NCBI GenBank assembly: GCA_019044685.2
Contig: JAGTXX020000015.1
Span: 620,001-684,000, forward strand
DNA from: Nannochloris sp. 'desiccata'
Taxonomy: Eukaryota > Chlorophyta > Trebouxiophyceae > Chlorellales > Chlorellaceae
Length of the DNA: 64,000 nt
Reading direction: 5' to 3'
The notes under the pieces are model-generated. The model saw only the letters and a list, made by a program, of their open reading frames with translations, was not told the DNA's origin and searched no databases. Position 1 is the first letter of the stretch. Each line of letters begins with the position of its first letter. Position numbers and translations under genes: made by a program. Shown here in pieces: positions 55,754-64,000 of the stretch.

Positions 55754-57477
55754 ATGATTTCTGCAATAGCATGGATTCCCAAGGGAGCCGCCAAGGCAGT
55801 GCCTGAACAAGCCGAAATTGATGAAGATGATGCTGAAGCAATGCTAGCTGCAGCTGATGCTGAGGCTCAAGGAGCAAGTGAGGTAAGATTAAGCGTTGAA
55901 AAGTTTTAAAAATGCATTATTCAATATGCTTTTCTCAAAAACACAGCACCGCACTTATGCCACATGCATATAAAACAATTATGAATTCTCTTACAACCGC
56001 ATCTTAACGCATGCAGGACGAGATCGGGTCAGATAGTGAGCCTGAATCCGATGAAAACTCCACAGACTCTGAAATGGATGATGAGGCTGCTGTAGCCAAG
56101 GCTAGATCATTCGCTGCAGCTGTTAAGAGCACATCTAAGAGCGCAGCAGCTGCAGGGGGTGATTCCCTTGCTGCAGCCATGGCAGAATTGGATATGGAGA
56201 ATTACGATAATGACGATGATCAAGACTTACCTGCTCGGAGACTTTTAGGCTCTGGAAACCCAGGAATGGCATATCATCGCAACCCTAAAGATGACCCATA
56301 TCTTCGAAATAGTGGAGCCAATCATTCAGATAGCGATGATAGTGAAGAAGAAGACTTACGCATCCGGGATGATGATTTGTTAATCTTAGCTGCACGTAAT
56401 GATGAAGACGTAAGTCATTTGGAAATGTGGGTTTATGAAGAAGCAGATGAACGCGGAGAAGGTAATTTGTACGTCCATCATGCTATATTACTCCCTGCAT
56501 TTCCACTAGCACTGGCGTGGATGGATGTCGACCCTAGTGGGAGAAGTAGCAGGGGCAATTTCGCAGCAGTAGGATCATTTGAACCAGGAATTGAGATTTG
56601 GAATATGGATGTGTTGGATGCAGTTGAACCAGTGGCTACTTTGGGAGGAGCAGATTACGAGGCAGCACGTGCTCTAGCTCAAGAAGCCGTAGCAGCAGAA
56701 GAGAGTGGTAAGAAGGACAACAAGAAGAAAAAAAAGAAAAAAAAGAAAGCTGATGCGCAACTTCCACAAATCCCAGTTCGCCCTGGCAGCCATGAAGATG
56801 CTGTTTTAGGCTTATCTTGGAATAGAGAATTTAGAAATGTCTTGGCATCTTGTTCCGCCGACACAACTGTGAAAATTTGGGATGTAGCTGAATGCAAGCT
56901 ATCTCACACTTTGACATACCATACAAACAAAGTACAAGCTGTAGCATGGAACCCAGCAGAAGGTCAAATATTACTTTCAGGTGGTTTTGATCAGCGGGTC
57001 TGCATGGCTGATATGAGAACACCAGGTGGAGAGCCAGCTTCCTGGGACCTTCCTGCTGATGTAGAAGCTCTTGCATGGGATCCACACAACCCTACATGCT
57101 TTGCAGTCTCTTCCGAGAATGGCGAAGTGCTGTTTTATGACGCTCGTGGTGGTGCTGGGTCAAAGCCGATGATGCAATTAGCGGCGCATAGTAAAGCAAC
57201 GTCTGCTTTGTCGTTTAATCCTGCAGTGAAAGGGATGATCTTGACTGCATCTACAGATAAGAAAATAAAGCTATGGGGTCTAGATATTGGATCTGGTACT
57301 GCACCTGAATTACTTGCATCTGAAGATCTTAAAATCGGTGCGATATTTAGTGCTTCATTTTGTAGAGATGCACCCATGGTATTGGCTGCAGGTGGAGCAA
57401 AAGGGGCTGTTGCCGTCTGGGATACGACGAATAAAGAAGCAGTTAATGCATGGGTGGAGAAACAACAACAGGCTTAA
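55754..57477 (+). CDS. PWP1: PWP1 (periodic tryptophan protein 1), WD40 ribosome-biogenesis factor
   Basis: Exons 55754-55882 and 56017-57477 give 529 residues. The family start (MISAIAWIPKGAAKAVP) is followed by an acidic region and the PWP1-specific block with DNLLILAAR-like DDLLILAARNDED and HLEMWVYEE. WD repeats then include FAAVGSFEPGIEIWNMD, VLGLSWNREFRNVLASCSAD, TVKIWDV, and WDPHNPTCFAVSSENG. A Lys run (KKKKKKKKK, encoded by an A-rich stretch near 56725) lies between repeats as in yeast and plant PWP1. PWP1 acts in nucleolar chromatin and pre-60S/rRNA production. TGTAA at 57553-57557. Confidence 0.93.
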
Positions 57478-57552
57478 TTGAAATTCTGAATACCTTTGTT
57501 CTTCCCTTCTCTCTCTTGAGAGGCTTCCTTTTATTGAATGCATTCAGAATTC

Positions 57553-57557
57553 TGTAA
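57553..57557 (+). terminator. TGTAA polyadenylation signal of PWP1
   Basis: TGTAA 76 bases after the stop; the DUF8204 gene converges from the right. Confidence 0.6.
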
Positions 57558-57623
57558 CAGATAGATGAATACGGAGGATAGTAATTAAACATTTGAAATT
57601 TGTATTATATTAAAAAATGCTGA

Positions 57624-58549
57624 TTAATCTGGGTGCTGGCTTCCACCACCACCACCACCACCACCACCAGTTACTTCTTTCATTATTTGTTCCCAGCTTT
57701 TTTTGATTGTAGTTCCCATATAAGATGCATTTTGTGCCATTTTAGCTACTATCTTCTTAGAAATTCTATCAAATCTAGTTTTAAATTGATCCCAATCCAT
57801 TTCTGAAGGGACTTGACCATCACCGCCAGGCATACCGGGAACTGCGACAAAAGGGAGCAAAATGATTAAAAACAAGGCTACTTCCTCAAATAGATGAATT
57901 TATTGAGTAACAAATAGCAAAACTACACCAAATTATTATTCTTTTAATAAGAATAAGTCTCTAAAACTTACAATAAGATCGACCTGGTCGATGTTTGCTG
58001 TCAATACCAGTAGATGTTGGTTCTCCGCTCTGTGGAGTTGAACCTCTAGAAGAATTGCTTGCTCCACGCACCCCTGGCCCTTCAGTTAATAGCTCAGGTC
58101 TACCACTAATAGCTGCAGATGACACAATTTCGAGGCCTTCACAATAAGGGAGCGAAACAGGATCTGTTGGATTGGTTCGTCGTCTGGCCGCTCTTTTCAA
58201 TTCTTCGTCATCCCATGCTGCGTACCCTAGGCAAGCGTATTTAAATTCTCCTCCTGGGATCGACTCTGAAGTGAGCTGCGAAGGCTCGTCATCAGGGCGG
58301 AGACGTTTAGCAAAGCCACCACACACTGGACTTTTTAATTTGTCGTAGCGATTGGATGATAAATAAAGAATTCCCAGACAACATTTCGGCCTGTGTCAAA
58401 AATGGGGCAGCGCAGTGAGTATAATATGGTGTTGGGTCTGAAATTAATGCGGGTGAAAGGAAGGGAAAGCAAATTTATTGTCGAAATGAATCTATGAAAA
58501 CGCACTTATTTGGCTGAGCTGAGCCCTGAGGGCTAGTTGATTCCTCCAT
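57624..58549 (-). CDS. DUF8204-like plant-type protein
   Basis: Exons 58506-58549, 57972-58390 and 57624-57841 give 226 residues. The core (about residues 15-110) matches the plant-conserved pattern KCCLGILYLSSNRYDKLKSP, VCGGFAKRL, EFKYACLGYAAW, LPYCEGLEI, which I associate with the DUF8204 family of uncharacterised plant proteins. The Cys pair and spaced Cys residues (C-C, C, C, C) could bind a metal. The C-terminal part has a short helical block (MDWDQFKTRFDRISKKIVAKM) and ends in poly-Gly. The function of the family is unknown. Donor of exon 1 is GTGCGT, chosen by phase. Confidence 0.75.
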
Positions 58550-58708
58550 CTTCAACTATTTCATCATTTTATTGGGAATTAAGTATAAACACTGCCTTTG
58601 TGAGGAACTCAACTTAAGGTTTTGTTAAAATTTTGTGAGCTTCAACCACTGCTTGGCGCCAAGTCGCGTCCTGCTGTCCGAGTGAACATGTTGAGTTCTG
58701 GTTACAGG

Positions 58709-59247
58709 TTATCTTTTACAAAGATTCAAGTCATGGTGTTCTTTTTCAGATACTGGCGTGGCTTCTGGACTCAATGAAGGAAACATATTCAATATTTTAT
58801 TCTCAGCGTCTTTCTCCGCCTCCTCTTTAGGTACGAGTTCCCCTATCATATACGGCTGCATTCTCTGGATAGCATGCTGGCTGTGAATCTCCAAGAACTC
58901 TTCTGTGCATTCAGTTCCTGCATTATGCGATTGATTAGAAGAGTTAATTATCTTCGTGTTCTGCAACTCCCAAGGTGGCATCAACGCCAATTTGAACTCT
59001 GATTTGTTTTTATTCCGATTCACTTACCTAGGCATCGCAGAATTGCCATCAGCTCAGAAACAGCACATCCGCATTTCCATCCCGCATGCCTCTTGACGTG
59101 TTCAGTTATGTCATAGACAGCTCCTTGCACCGAAATCCACGCTTTTTCAGGAGTTGAATGGAGGGCAAGATCTTCTAGGGTAATCTTTCTCAGCTTCCCT
59201 TGCTTCTTCAGTCGCTCCCACACTAGTTCCTTGAGTGATACTGTCAT
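58709..59247 (-). CDS. Cytochrome b5-like heme-binding domain protein, divergent
   Basis: Exons 59028-59247 and 58709-58917 give 142 residues. It has the b5 fold pattern: a start like KITLEDLALHSTPEKAWISVQGAVYDITEHVKRH, then the first heme His in HAGW (normally HPGG), then GTECTEEFLEIHS with the second His, and IQRMQPYMIGEL. Between the two His motifs it has an insertion with three Cys (KCGCAVSELMAILRCL) in place of the usual AGxDAT spacing. Both axial His are kept, so heme binding is plausible. No membrane anchor; soluble. The redox partner is unknown. Confidence 0.75.
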
Positions 59248-59337
59248 TATTATGTGAATGTATCAATACAACTGAGGATATGTGGATAGAGATGCACCTT
59301 TTCCTTCAAGCTTGACTTCGCTCAGAGAGAAGAGTGA

Positions 59338-59853
59338 ATGGGGCCTCCGAAGAATAATATACAAATCAGACGCTGTTATCCAGCCAAATATTTCTTGCAA
59401 ATTGCTTTAAATAATTTTAGGCACCATTGGCCGATGACTGCCTCATTCGCGTCCTTCATCTTCCTATCAGGATGTCTCTCGGCGATGGCAGTTGTGAGCT
59501 CTATTAGAATGTGCAGTGCGGAGATGACAGCGGCTAGAAGACAGCTAAATAAGTCTTCCAAGTGGAGAGGAAACGCCCTAGATGCAGAAAAGCATGAATA
59601 TCCTCTGTCGAGGCTCTTTTGAAGATCACTTGTCCAATCTTTGTAAAATCTACTCGGATTTCTGCATTCTGATACTCTACTCGCTTTTTCGTGTAATATA
59701 TTTGATTTCACTATGTCCTAGGACTTTTGTCAGGCTGATGAAACAGCACAGAAGAAGTTGCTTGTCCAGCAGCAGTCTTTGGGCCCAGAACCTTTGCTGC
59801 GTTGGCAAGTCGGTTTAGCACCTTCTAACCCAATAACAAAGTTGTACAAATAA
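59338..59853 (+). CDS. Small single-pass membrane protein, possibly a mitochondrial ATP synthase 6-kDa-like subunit
   Basis: Two models. (a) Unspliced 59338-59622, 94 residues, with TGTAA at 59642-59646. (b) Exons 59338-59493 and 59734-59853, 91 residues: donor GTGAGC, acceptor ttttgtcag, in frame, giving a C-terminus ADETAQKKLLVQQQ and onward that looks genuinely coding. Both share FRHHWPMTASFASFIFLSG, one hydrophobic segment. In model b, W-P then a membrane helix then an acidic/Lys segment and QQQ resembles the small plant F1Fo-ATP synthase 6-kDa subunit, a weak match from memory of the family layout. It starts 90 bases from the divergent cytochrome b5-like gene. Confidence 0.5.
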
Positions 59854-59995
59854 TTAAGAATATATCGTATTATATACCTCGGCGCAAACCTTGGTGCTGC
59901 CGGGCACTTGCTCTCAACCTTTTGATTAATTTATTCAGCCTTTAGACTCTGAACAGATTTGGGTTTCGTGCTTAACATTTTATTCGTCACAACAC

Positions 59996-61433
59996 ATGTC
60001 ACCTTCAAATAAACTCCTTGTATTGAACTCTGGGAGCTCCTCTCTCAAGTTCAAACTTTATCAAGTAGCTTCGGGTGGCGGTCTTACATCCTTGGCGACA
60101 GGGCTTTGTGAACGCATAGGAGATACCTCAAAATCGAGCATCAAGGTACAGAATAAAACTTCAAATGTTCCTAATTACGCAATAACATAGTTGCTTTCTA
60201 ATGTGTATATTTCTTCTTCTCCATTGTTTCCAGGCTACAGTGACTGAGGGCACAAGTACCAGCAGCCCGCCTCACCCCTCCGTCACTAGAACCCCTTTTC
60301 CTGATCACACCACAGCATTAAACGTCGTTTCAGAGTTTCTCAAGGACCATTTTCATCCAGAGTTTGCTGCAGATGTGCGTGCTGTAGGGCATAGAGTCGT
60401 TCATGGTCTCACAATTAGTGAATCAGTTCTCATCACGTAAGCAGGCAGTGTGTTCTCTTATTAATTAAAACCCAGTTTGTTTCTAATTTTACTTTTTCTA
60501 GCATTTTGCAGCGACCAAGTCCGTAAGACAATAGACGCTGCGTCTAGTCTAGCCCCCATTCATAACCCTGCAAATCTTCAAGGCATCGCCGCAGCCACAA
60601 AAATATTCCCCGCTGCAGCACAAGTCGCTGTGTTCGACACAGCATTTCACCAAACTATGACCCCAGATGCATTTATGTATGCTTTACCGTACGAGTTGTA
60701 TGCAGATCGTCACGTTAGGCGTTATGGCTTCCATGGCACTTCGTATAGATATCTCACCCAAAGAACTGCAGCTGCATTGCACAAGCACCCTAGTGAAATT
60801 AACGCTATAATGTGTCATTTAGGTGCTGGGTCGTCGATGTGTGCTGTCCAGGGTGGTATTTCGGTTGATACGACAATGGGTATGACCCCTTTAGAAGGTT
60901 TAATGATGGGCAGCCGGTGTGGAGATGTGGATCCTGCACTACCATTGTGGTTGCAAGACGCAGCAGGAATGACGTTTGACGAGGTGGACACGCTATTGAA
61001 TAAGAAAAGTGGGTTTTTGGGTCTAGCAGGGAATGTAGATCTGAGATCTGTGATGGAAAGTGCACGGCATGGGGATGAAAAAGCTGATCTGGCGGTTGCT
61101 GTTTTCATCAGAAGAGTTAGAAAATATCTCGGTGCATATTGGATGCATTTGAATGGAGATGTAGATGCAGTGGTATTCTCAGCAGGGATTGGGGAGAATA
61201 GCCCTGAGCTGAGAAGAAGAATCTGTGGTGGAATGCGTTGGGCAAGTGTAGACATTGACGACAATAAAAACGAAACGGCAGTTGGGTCTACGGAAACAGT
61301 AGAAATACAGTCTGAAGTTTCAAAGGTGAAAGTGTTAGTGATTCCTACTGATGAAGAGTTGTCAATCGCGGAGCAGACTATGGAAGTCGTCGCTATGCAG
61401 GAAAGAGCGACGGTGGCAGGAGCGGCAGCGTGA
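59996..61433 (+). CDS. ACK: Acetate kinase
   Basis: Exons 59996-60145, 60234-60436 and 60512-61433 give 424 residues. It interconverts acetyl phosphate + ADP and acetate + ATP; in chlorophytes it works with phosphotransacetylase in anaerobic acetate production or uptake. Signatures: NSGSSSLKFKLY at the N-terminus, GHRVVHG, LAPIHNPANLQGI, VAVFDTAFHQTM, RRYGFHGTSYRYL, CHLGAGSSMCAV, GGISVDTTMGMTPLEGL, SRCGDVDP, FSAGIGENSP. The enzyme starts at residue 7 with no leader, whereas Chlamydomonas isoforms are organellar, so a cytosolic location is suggested unless an upstream exon exists. The exon 3 acceptor (ttttgcag, 60511) was chosen by phase over ttctag nearby. TGTAA at 61460-61464. Confidence 0.95.
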
Positions 61434-61927
61434 ATTAAAAATTGTTAAGTTGCATTAGATGTAAGATTTCGTGGAAGAAATCTCGAAAGGTATCTCGATT
61501 AGGGGTAAAAGGAACATCTCAGCTGGTAAGAAAAGCCGTCGACAGTGCCGGAAAAAGGCAGTGGTTTGGCTGCCAGTTTGAATTTGGGAGGAGAGTCCAA
61601 AAGGGAATATTTTCAGCATATAACGAGATGTGGGGTTATGATGATTTTTTAAAAGAAGAATCTTCTATTAAATAGAATCTATTTCATGTTTTGATAGTGT
61701 ACTTGGGAGGCAATTAAATTGCCATCCATCCATCTAGGACCAATGTTCTATGATCATCGTTGAAAAAAGTAAGGATCAATTAGTCATTGGAACGTTTTTA
61801 CCTGTATTTGCTTTTATTTTGACATTTTGGACATTATTGTCGCGCATGGATGCAATCAGACAGTGCACGTTGCCCAATTTTAGTTGCTGGATCCTAGATA
61901 GAGGTGTTGAGAGCCCTCAAGGTTTCA
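61434..61927. other. Intergenic region
   Basis: 494 bases between two plus-strand genes. TGTAA (61460-61464) ends the acetate kinase transcript. Possible acceptors (ctag, atag) near 61890-61900 suggest the PSR1-like gene may have a 5' leader intron. No coding frame accepted. Confidence 0.4.
61460..61464 (+). terminator. TGTAA polyadenylation signal of acetate kinase
   Basis: TGTAA 27 bases after the stop. Confidence 0.6.
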
Positions 61928-63478
61928 ATGGGATCCCCTGAACAACCGAAAGCAACTGAGCAAGACGTCCCTTTGCCGGACTTGGAGTTCTGGCCCCAGC
62001 TGGATTTTGACCCGGAGCTCATGCAGGGTTTAGATTGGCTAGAAAACCCGTCCCCAGGGTTGCATCACCCTGCCCACCAGCATTTCGCCGCCCATGAACA
62101 CCCCACGAATCCATCACCTCATGCAACAGTAGGTGGTGGTGGTGGATTAGACCAGGCTGCGTTTATTCATAGTCATACTGGAGCTGGTGCTTCAGCAACT
62201 GCGCCAATTTCATTACCACCACAAGCACTCGAGCTTGCTGGACAGGCAACACAACTCGCATCGTCGCCAGTCAGCCCAGTGGCATTAGATGCTTTAGGAC
62301 ATATCCACGGCAATCTCTTTGCAGATGTCCCTGGTGGAGCACATATAATTAATCAATTAGTGCATACTGACGATCTTTCAGCTCAGAATTTAGACCATCT
62401 CCGACAATTTGAACAACTGGTTGGTGGTGGTGGTGCTGCTGCTGCTGCTGGTCGGTTTCAGCGGCAGCCATCTTCTCAAGGAGGTGGTGAATCTGGTTTG
62501 AGCGGTGGTGGTATGGGTGCTGGTGGTGGTGGAAAACCTCGATTACGATGGACACCAGAACTGCATCATCGTTTTGTGCTAGCAGTCAATCAACTTGGCG
62601 GCCCTGAAAAAGCGACGCCCAAGGGAGTTTTGAAATTGATGAGGGTAGATGGCCTGACAATATTTCATATCAAGAGTCATTTACAAAAATATAGGCTGAA
62701 TATAAAACTGCCGTTTGGACAGCAAAGTGATGGCGATGGAGAAGGAGATATATTGTTTGCACAGAATCCTCAGCAACAACGACTTCTAGATAATTCTGTT
62801 GCTGGCGGTGGAGGTGGGGGAAGCGGGAGCGGAGGTGAAGATAAGTCTAGAAGAAGAAAGAGAAGAGGTCGTTCAAAGAGCTCAGCCTCTTTAGATGAAG
62901 ATGCGTTAGAAGATATTGGACTGTTACCTTCTGGAGTAGTAGGAGCACCGCCTGGACCAACAGCAGGGGGACGAGATGGTAGCGCCGGTGCAGAGGGCAA
63001 TGGTGCTGAAGGAGAAGTAGTCCATCAACGCCAATTAGAACAAGCTCTATTACTTCAAATGGAGATGCAAAAGAGACTTCATGAACAATTAGAAGCTCAG
63101 CGACAGCTACAACTAAATCTAGAACAGCATGGAAGGTATATTTCTTCTTTATTAGAGAAATCGAATTTGAAAAATCAGTTGACAAGTAGCATCCTTGGCG
63201 GTGGTACTGGAATGGAAACTGGTATTGAAGCTGGTGCTGGTGGTGTGACATCTCTACAGCAACAACCTGCAGTAACATCACGGATGATAGCCATTGATAC
63301 GATACATATTCAGCAGCAGCAGCTTGTGAGCTCTGGGGCTACAGCAACACACCTTGAGGCGGCTGGGATGCCAGGTACATTGCCATCAACTTCTGTTCCT
63401 CTTCCTGTTCTTGCTCCTGCCAGGAATGTCCGCCCTGAAGACACAGAAGAAGCTTCCAAACGACAAGATGTTTATTAA
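61928..63478 (+). CDS. MYB-CC (GARP) transcription factor, PHR1/PSR1-like phosphate regulator
   Basis: 516 residues from the first in-frame ATG (61928), intronless as read. A single MYB-like GARP domain (about 203-262): [50 protein letters not shown]-terminal coiled coil (about 370-425) has the MYB-CC signature [21 protein letters not shown]1 in plants and PSR1 in Chlamydomonas switch on phosphate-starvation genes (and in algae lipid/starch storage) as dimers on GNATATNC sites. Low-complexity Gly-rich linkers flank the DNA-binding domain, and a basic cluster ([11 protein letters not shown]) lies between the two domains. The acidic N-terminus ([16 protein letters not shown]) may be an activation segment. 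An upstream coding exon is not excluded. Confidence 0.9.
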   Translation: MGSPEQPKATEQDVPLPDLEFWPQLDFDPELMQGLDWLENPSPGLHHPAHQHFAAHEHPTNPSPHATVGGGGGLDQAAFIHSHTGAGASATAPISLPPQALELAGQATQLASSPVSPVALDALGHIHGNLFADVPGGAHIINQLVHTDDLSAQNLDHLRQFEQLVGGGGAAAAAGRFQRQPSSQGGGESGLSGGGMGAGGGGKPRLRWTPELHHRFVLAVNQLGGPEKATPKGVLKLMRVDGLTIFHIKSHLQKYRLNIKLPFGQQSDGDGEGDILFAQNPQQQRLLDNSVAGGGGGGSGSGGEDKSRRRKRRGRSKSSASLDEDALEDIGLLPSGVVGAPPGPTAGGRDGSAGAEGNGAEGEVVHQRQLEQALLLQMEMQKRLHEQLEAQRQLQLNLEQHGRYISSLLEKSNLKNQLTSSILGGGTGMETGIEAGAGGVTSLQQQPAVTSRMIAIDTIHIQQQQLVSSGATATHLEAAGMPGTLPSTSVPLPVLAPARNVRPEDTEEASKRQDVY

Positions 63479-64000
63479 CCAATAAGCAAGCAATTATATA
63501 AACTTAAATGCGGGAATATATATATGTACACGAGGCATAGGTTTTTCTGCTTGCTTTCCTCCCCAACTCCCACCTTTTCTTAACAGAGTTTCATACTTCT
63601 TTTCTTTTTCTACGCCCCCCTTTATTAATAATTAGAGGAAAAATAACGACACTAAACCTGTACTCCAGTTCCTCAATTGCTTTTCTTTGATAGCACGGAA
63701 AGTTGTGTCCTTTGCCTCTTCCTCCTTTTTTGTACGCACTTGTCTTTTCCACCTGGCCACTCAAGCTTGTTCTTTTTCGTATTGCTCAAATATTTCTATT
63801 TCCTTTTTATTACTTTCACGGGCTATTCTCCTTTTCAATCCTCTGTAATGAATGCCATCATGCCAATCACACTTCACTGACAGGCTCAAAGCAGGCTGCT
63901 TCGGCGTACCTCAAATTAGAGAGACTTGTTTGGAACTATTAATGATGGATCTGATTCTCGCGCTTGATAATTTTCTAGTTATTCCCAATCTATATAACAT
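63479..64000. other. 3' flank, pyrimidine-rich, no gene recognised
   Basis: 522 bases of T/C-rich sequence after the PSR1-like gene up to the window end. Two overlapping hydrophobic frames (63677-63942) reflect T-rich composition and are not accepted as genes. Confidence 0.45.

Overview
The window looks like nuclear DNA of a green alga (Chlorophyta; a trebouxiophyte-like lineage is a guess). Genes are compact, about 27 in the roughly 50 kb of single-copy sequence, with 0-3 short introns each. Many genes carry TGTAA, the usual green-algal polyadenylation signal, near the stop. The gene set is plant-like: R2R3-MYB, a MYB-CC phosphate regulator of PHR1/PSR1 type, DUF760 and DUF8204 families, KEA antiporter, GTS1, mini-RNase III, plastid/mitochondrial OTC, a NIN-like GAF protein and a PAT17-type acyltransferase. 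It also has acetate kinase, as other chlorophytes do. Introns below were placed by eye from splice consensus, reading frame and family conservation.

Bases 1-19184 form one giant, almost perfect palindrome. Arm 1-9590 is the reverse complement of 9597-19184 around a 6-base spacer (9591-9596). The only differences I found are single-base indels in short A/T runs. The axis cuts through the integrase of a Ty3/gypsy retrotransposon. Each arm carries, from axis outward, gypsy pol and gag, a 5'-truncated LINE reverse transcriptase, a second LINE 3' end, a coiled-coil gene and gamma-glutamyltranspeptidase. Only the right-hand copy runs on into unique DNA and has a complete transpeptidase. The simplest reading is one real locus plus a fold-back copy, from an assembly/library chimera or a true inverted duplication.

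From 19.2 to 64 kb the order is: transpeptidase, basic hypothetical, mini-RNase III, R2R3-MYB, ThDP enzyme, small acidic protein, DHHC acyltransferase, EF-hand/p25-alpha protein, GAF-only NLP-like protein, NMT1/THI5-like protein, ALIX, ornithine carbamoyltransferase, peptidyl-tRNA hydrolase 2, GTS1/WDR89, double SANT-like protein, KEA antiporter, a Q/S/A-rich protein, DUF760 protein, coiled-coil protein, PEBP, PWP1, DUF8204 protein, cytochrome b5-like protein, a small membrane protein, acetate kinase and a PSR1-like regulator. Neighbours are functionally unrelated, so this is a housekeeping region and not an operon-like cluster.

The items most worth a second look are the fold-back palindrome; a textbook -1 frameshift signal joining gag and pol; a DHHC acyltransferase that has lost three of four ligands of its second zinc site while keeping the first site and the catalytic Asp-His-Cys; an NLP-like protein reduced to its GAF region; and LINE 3' ends with different six-base tails.
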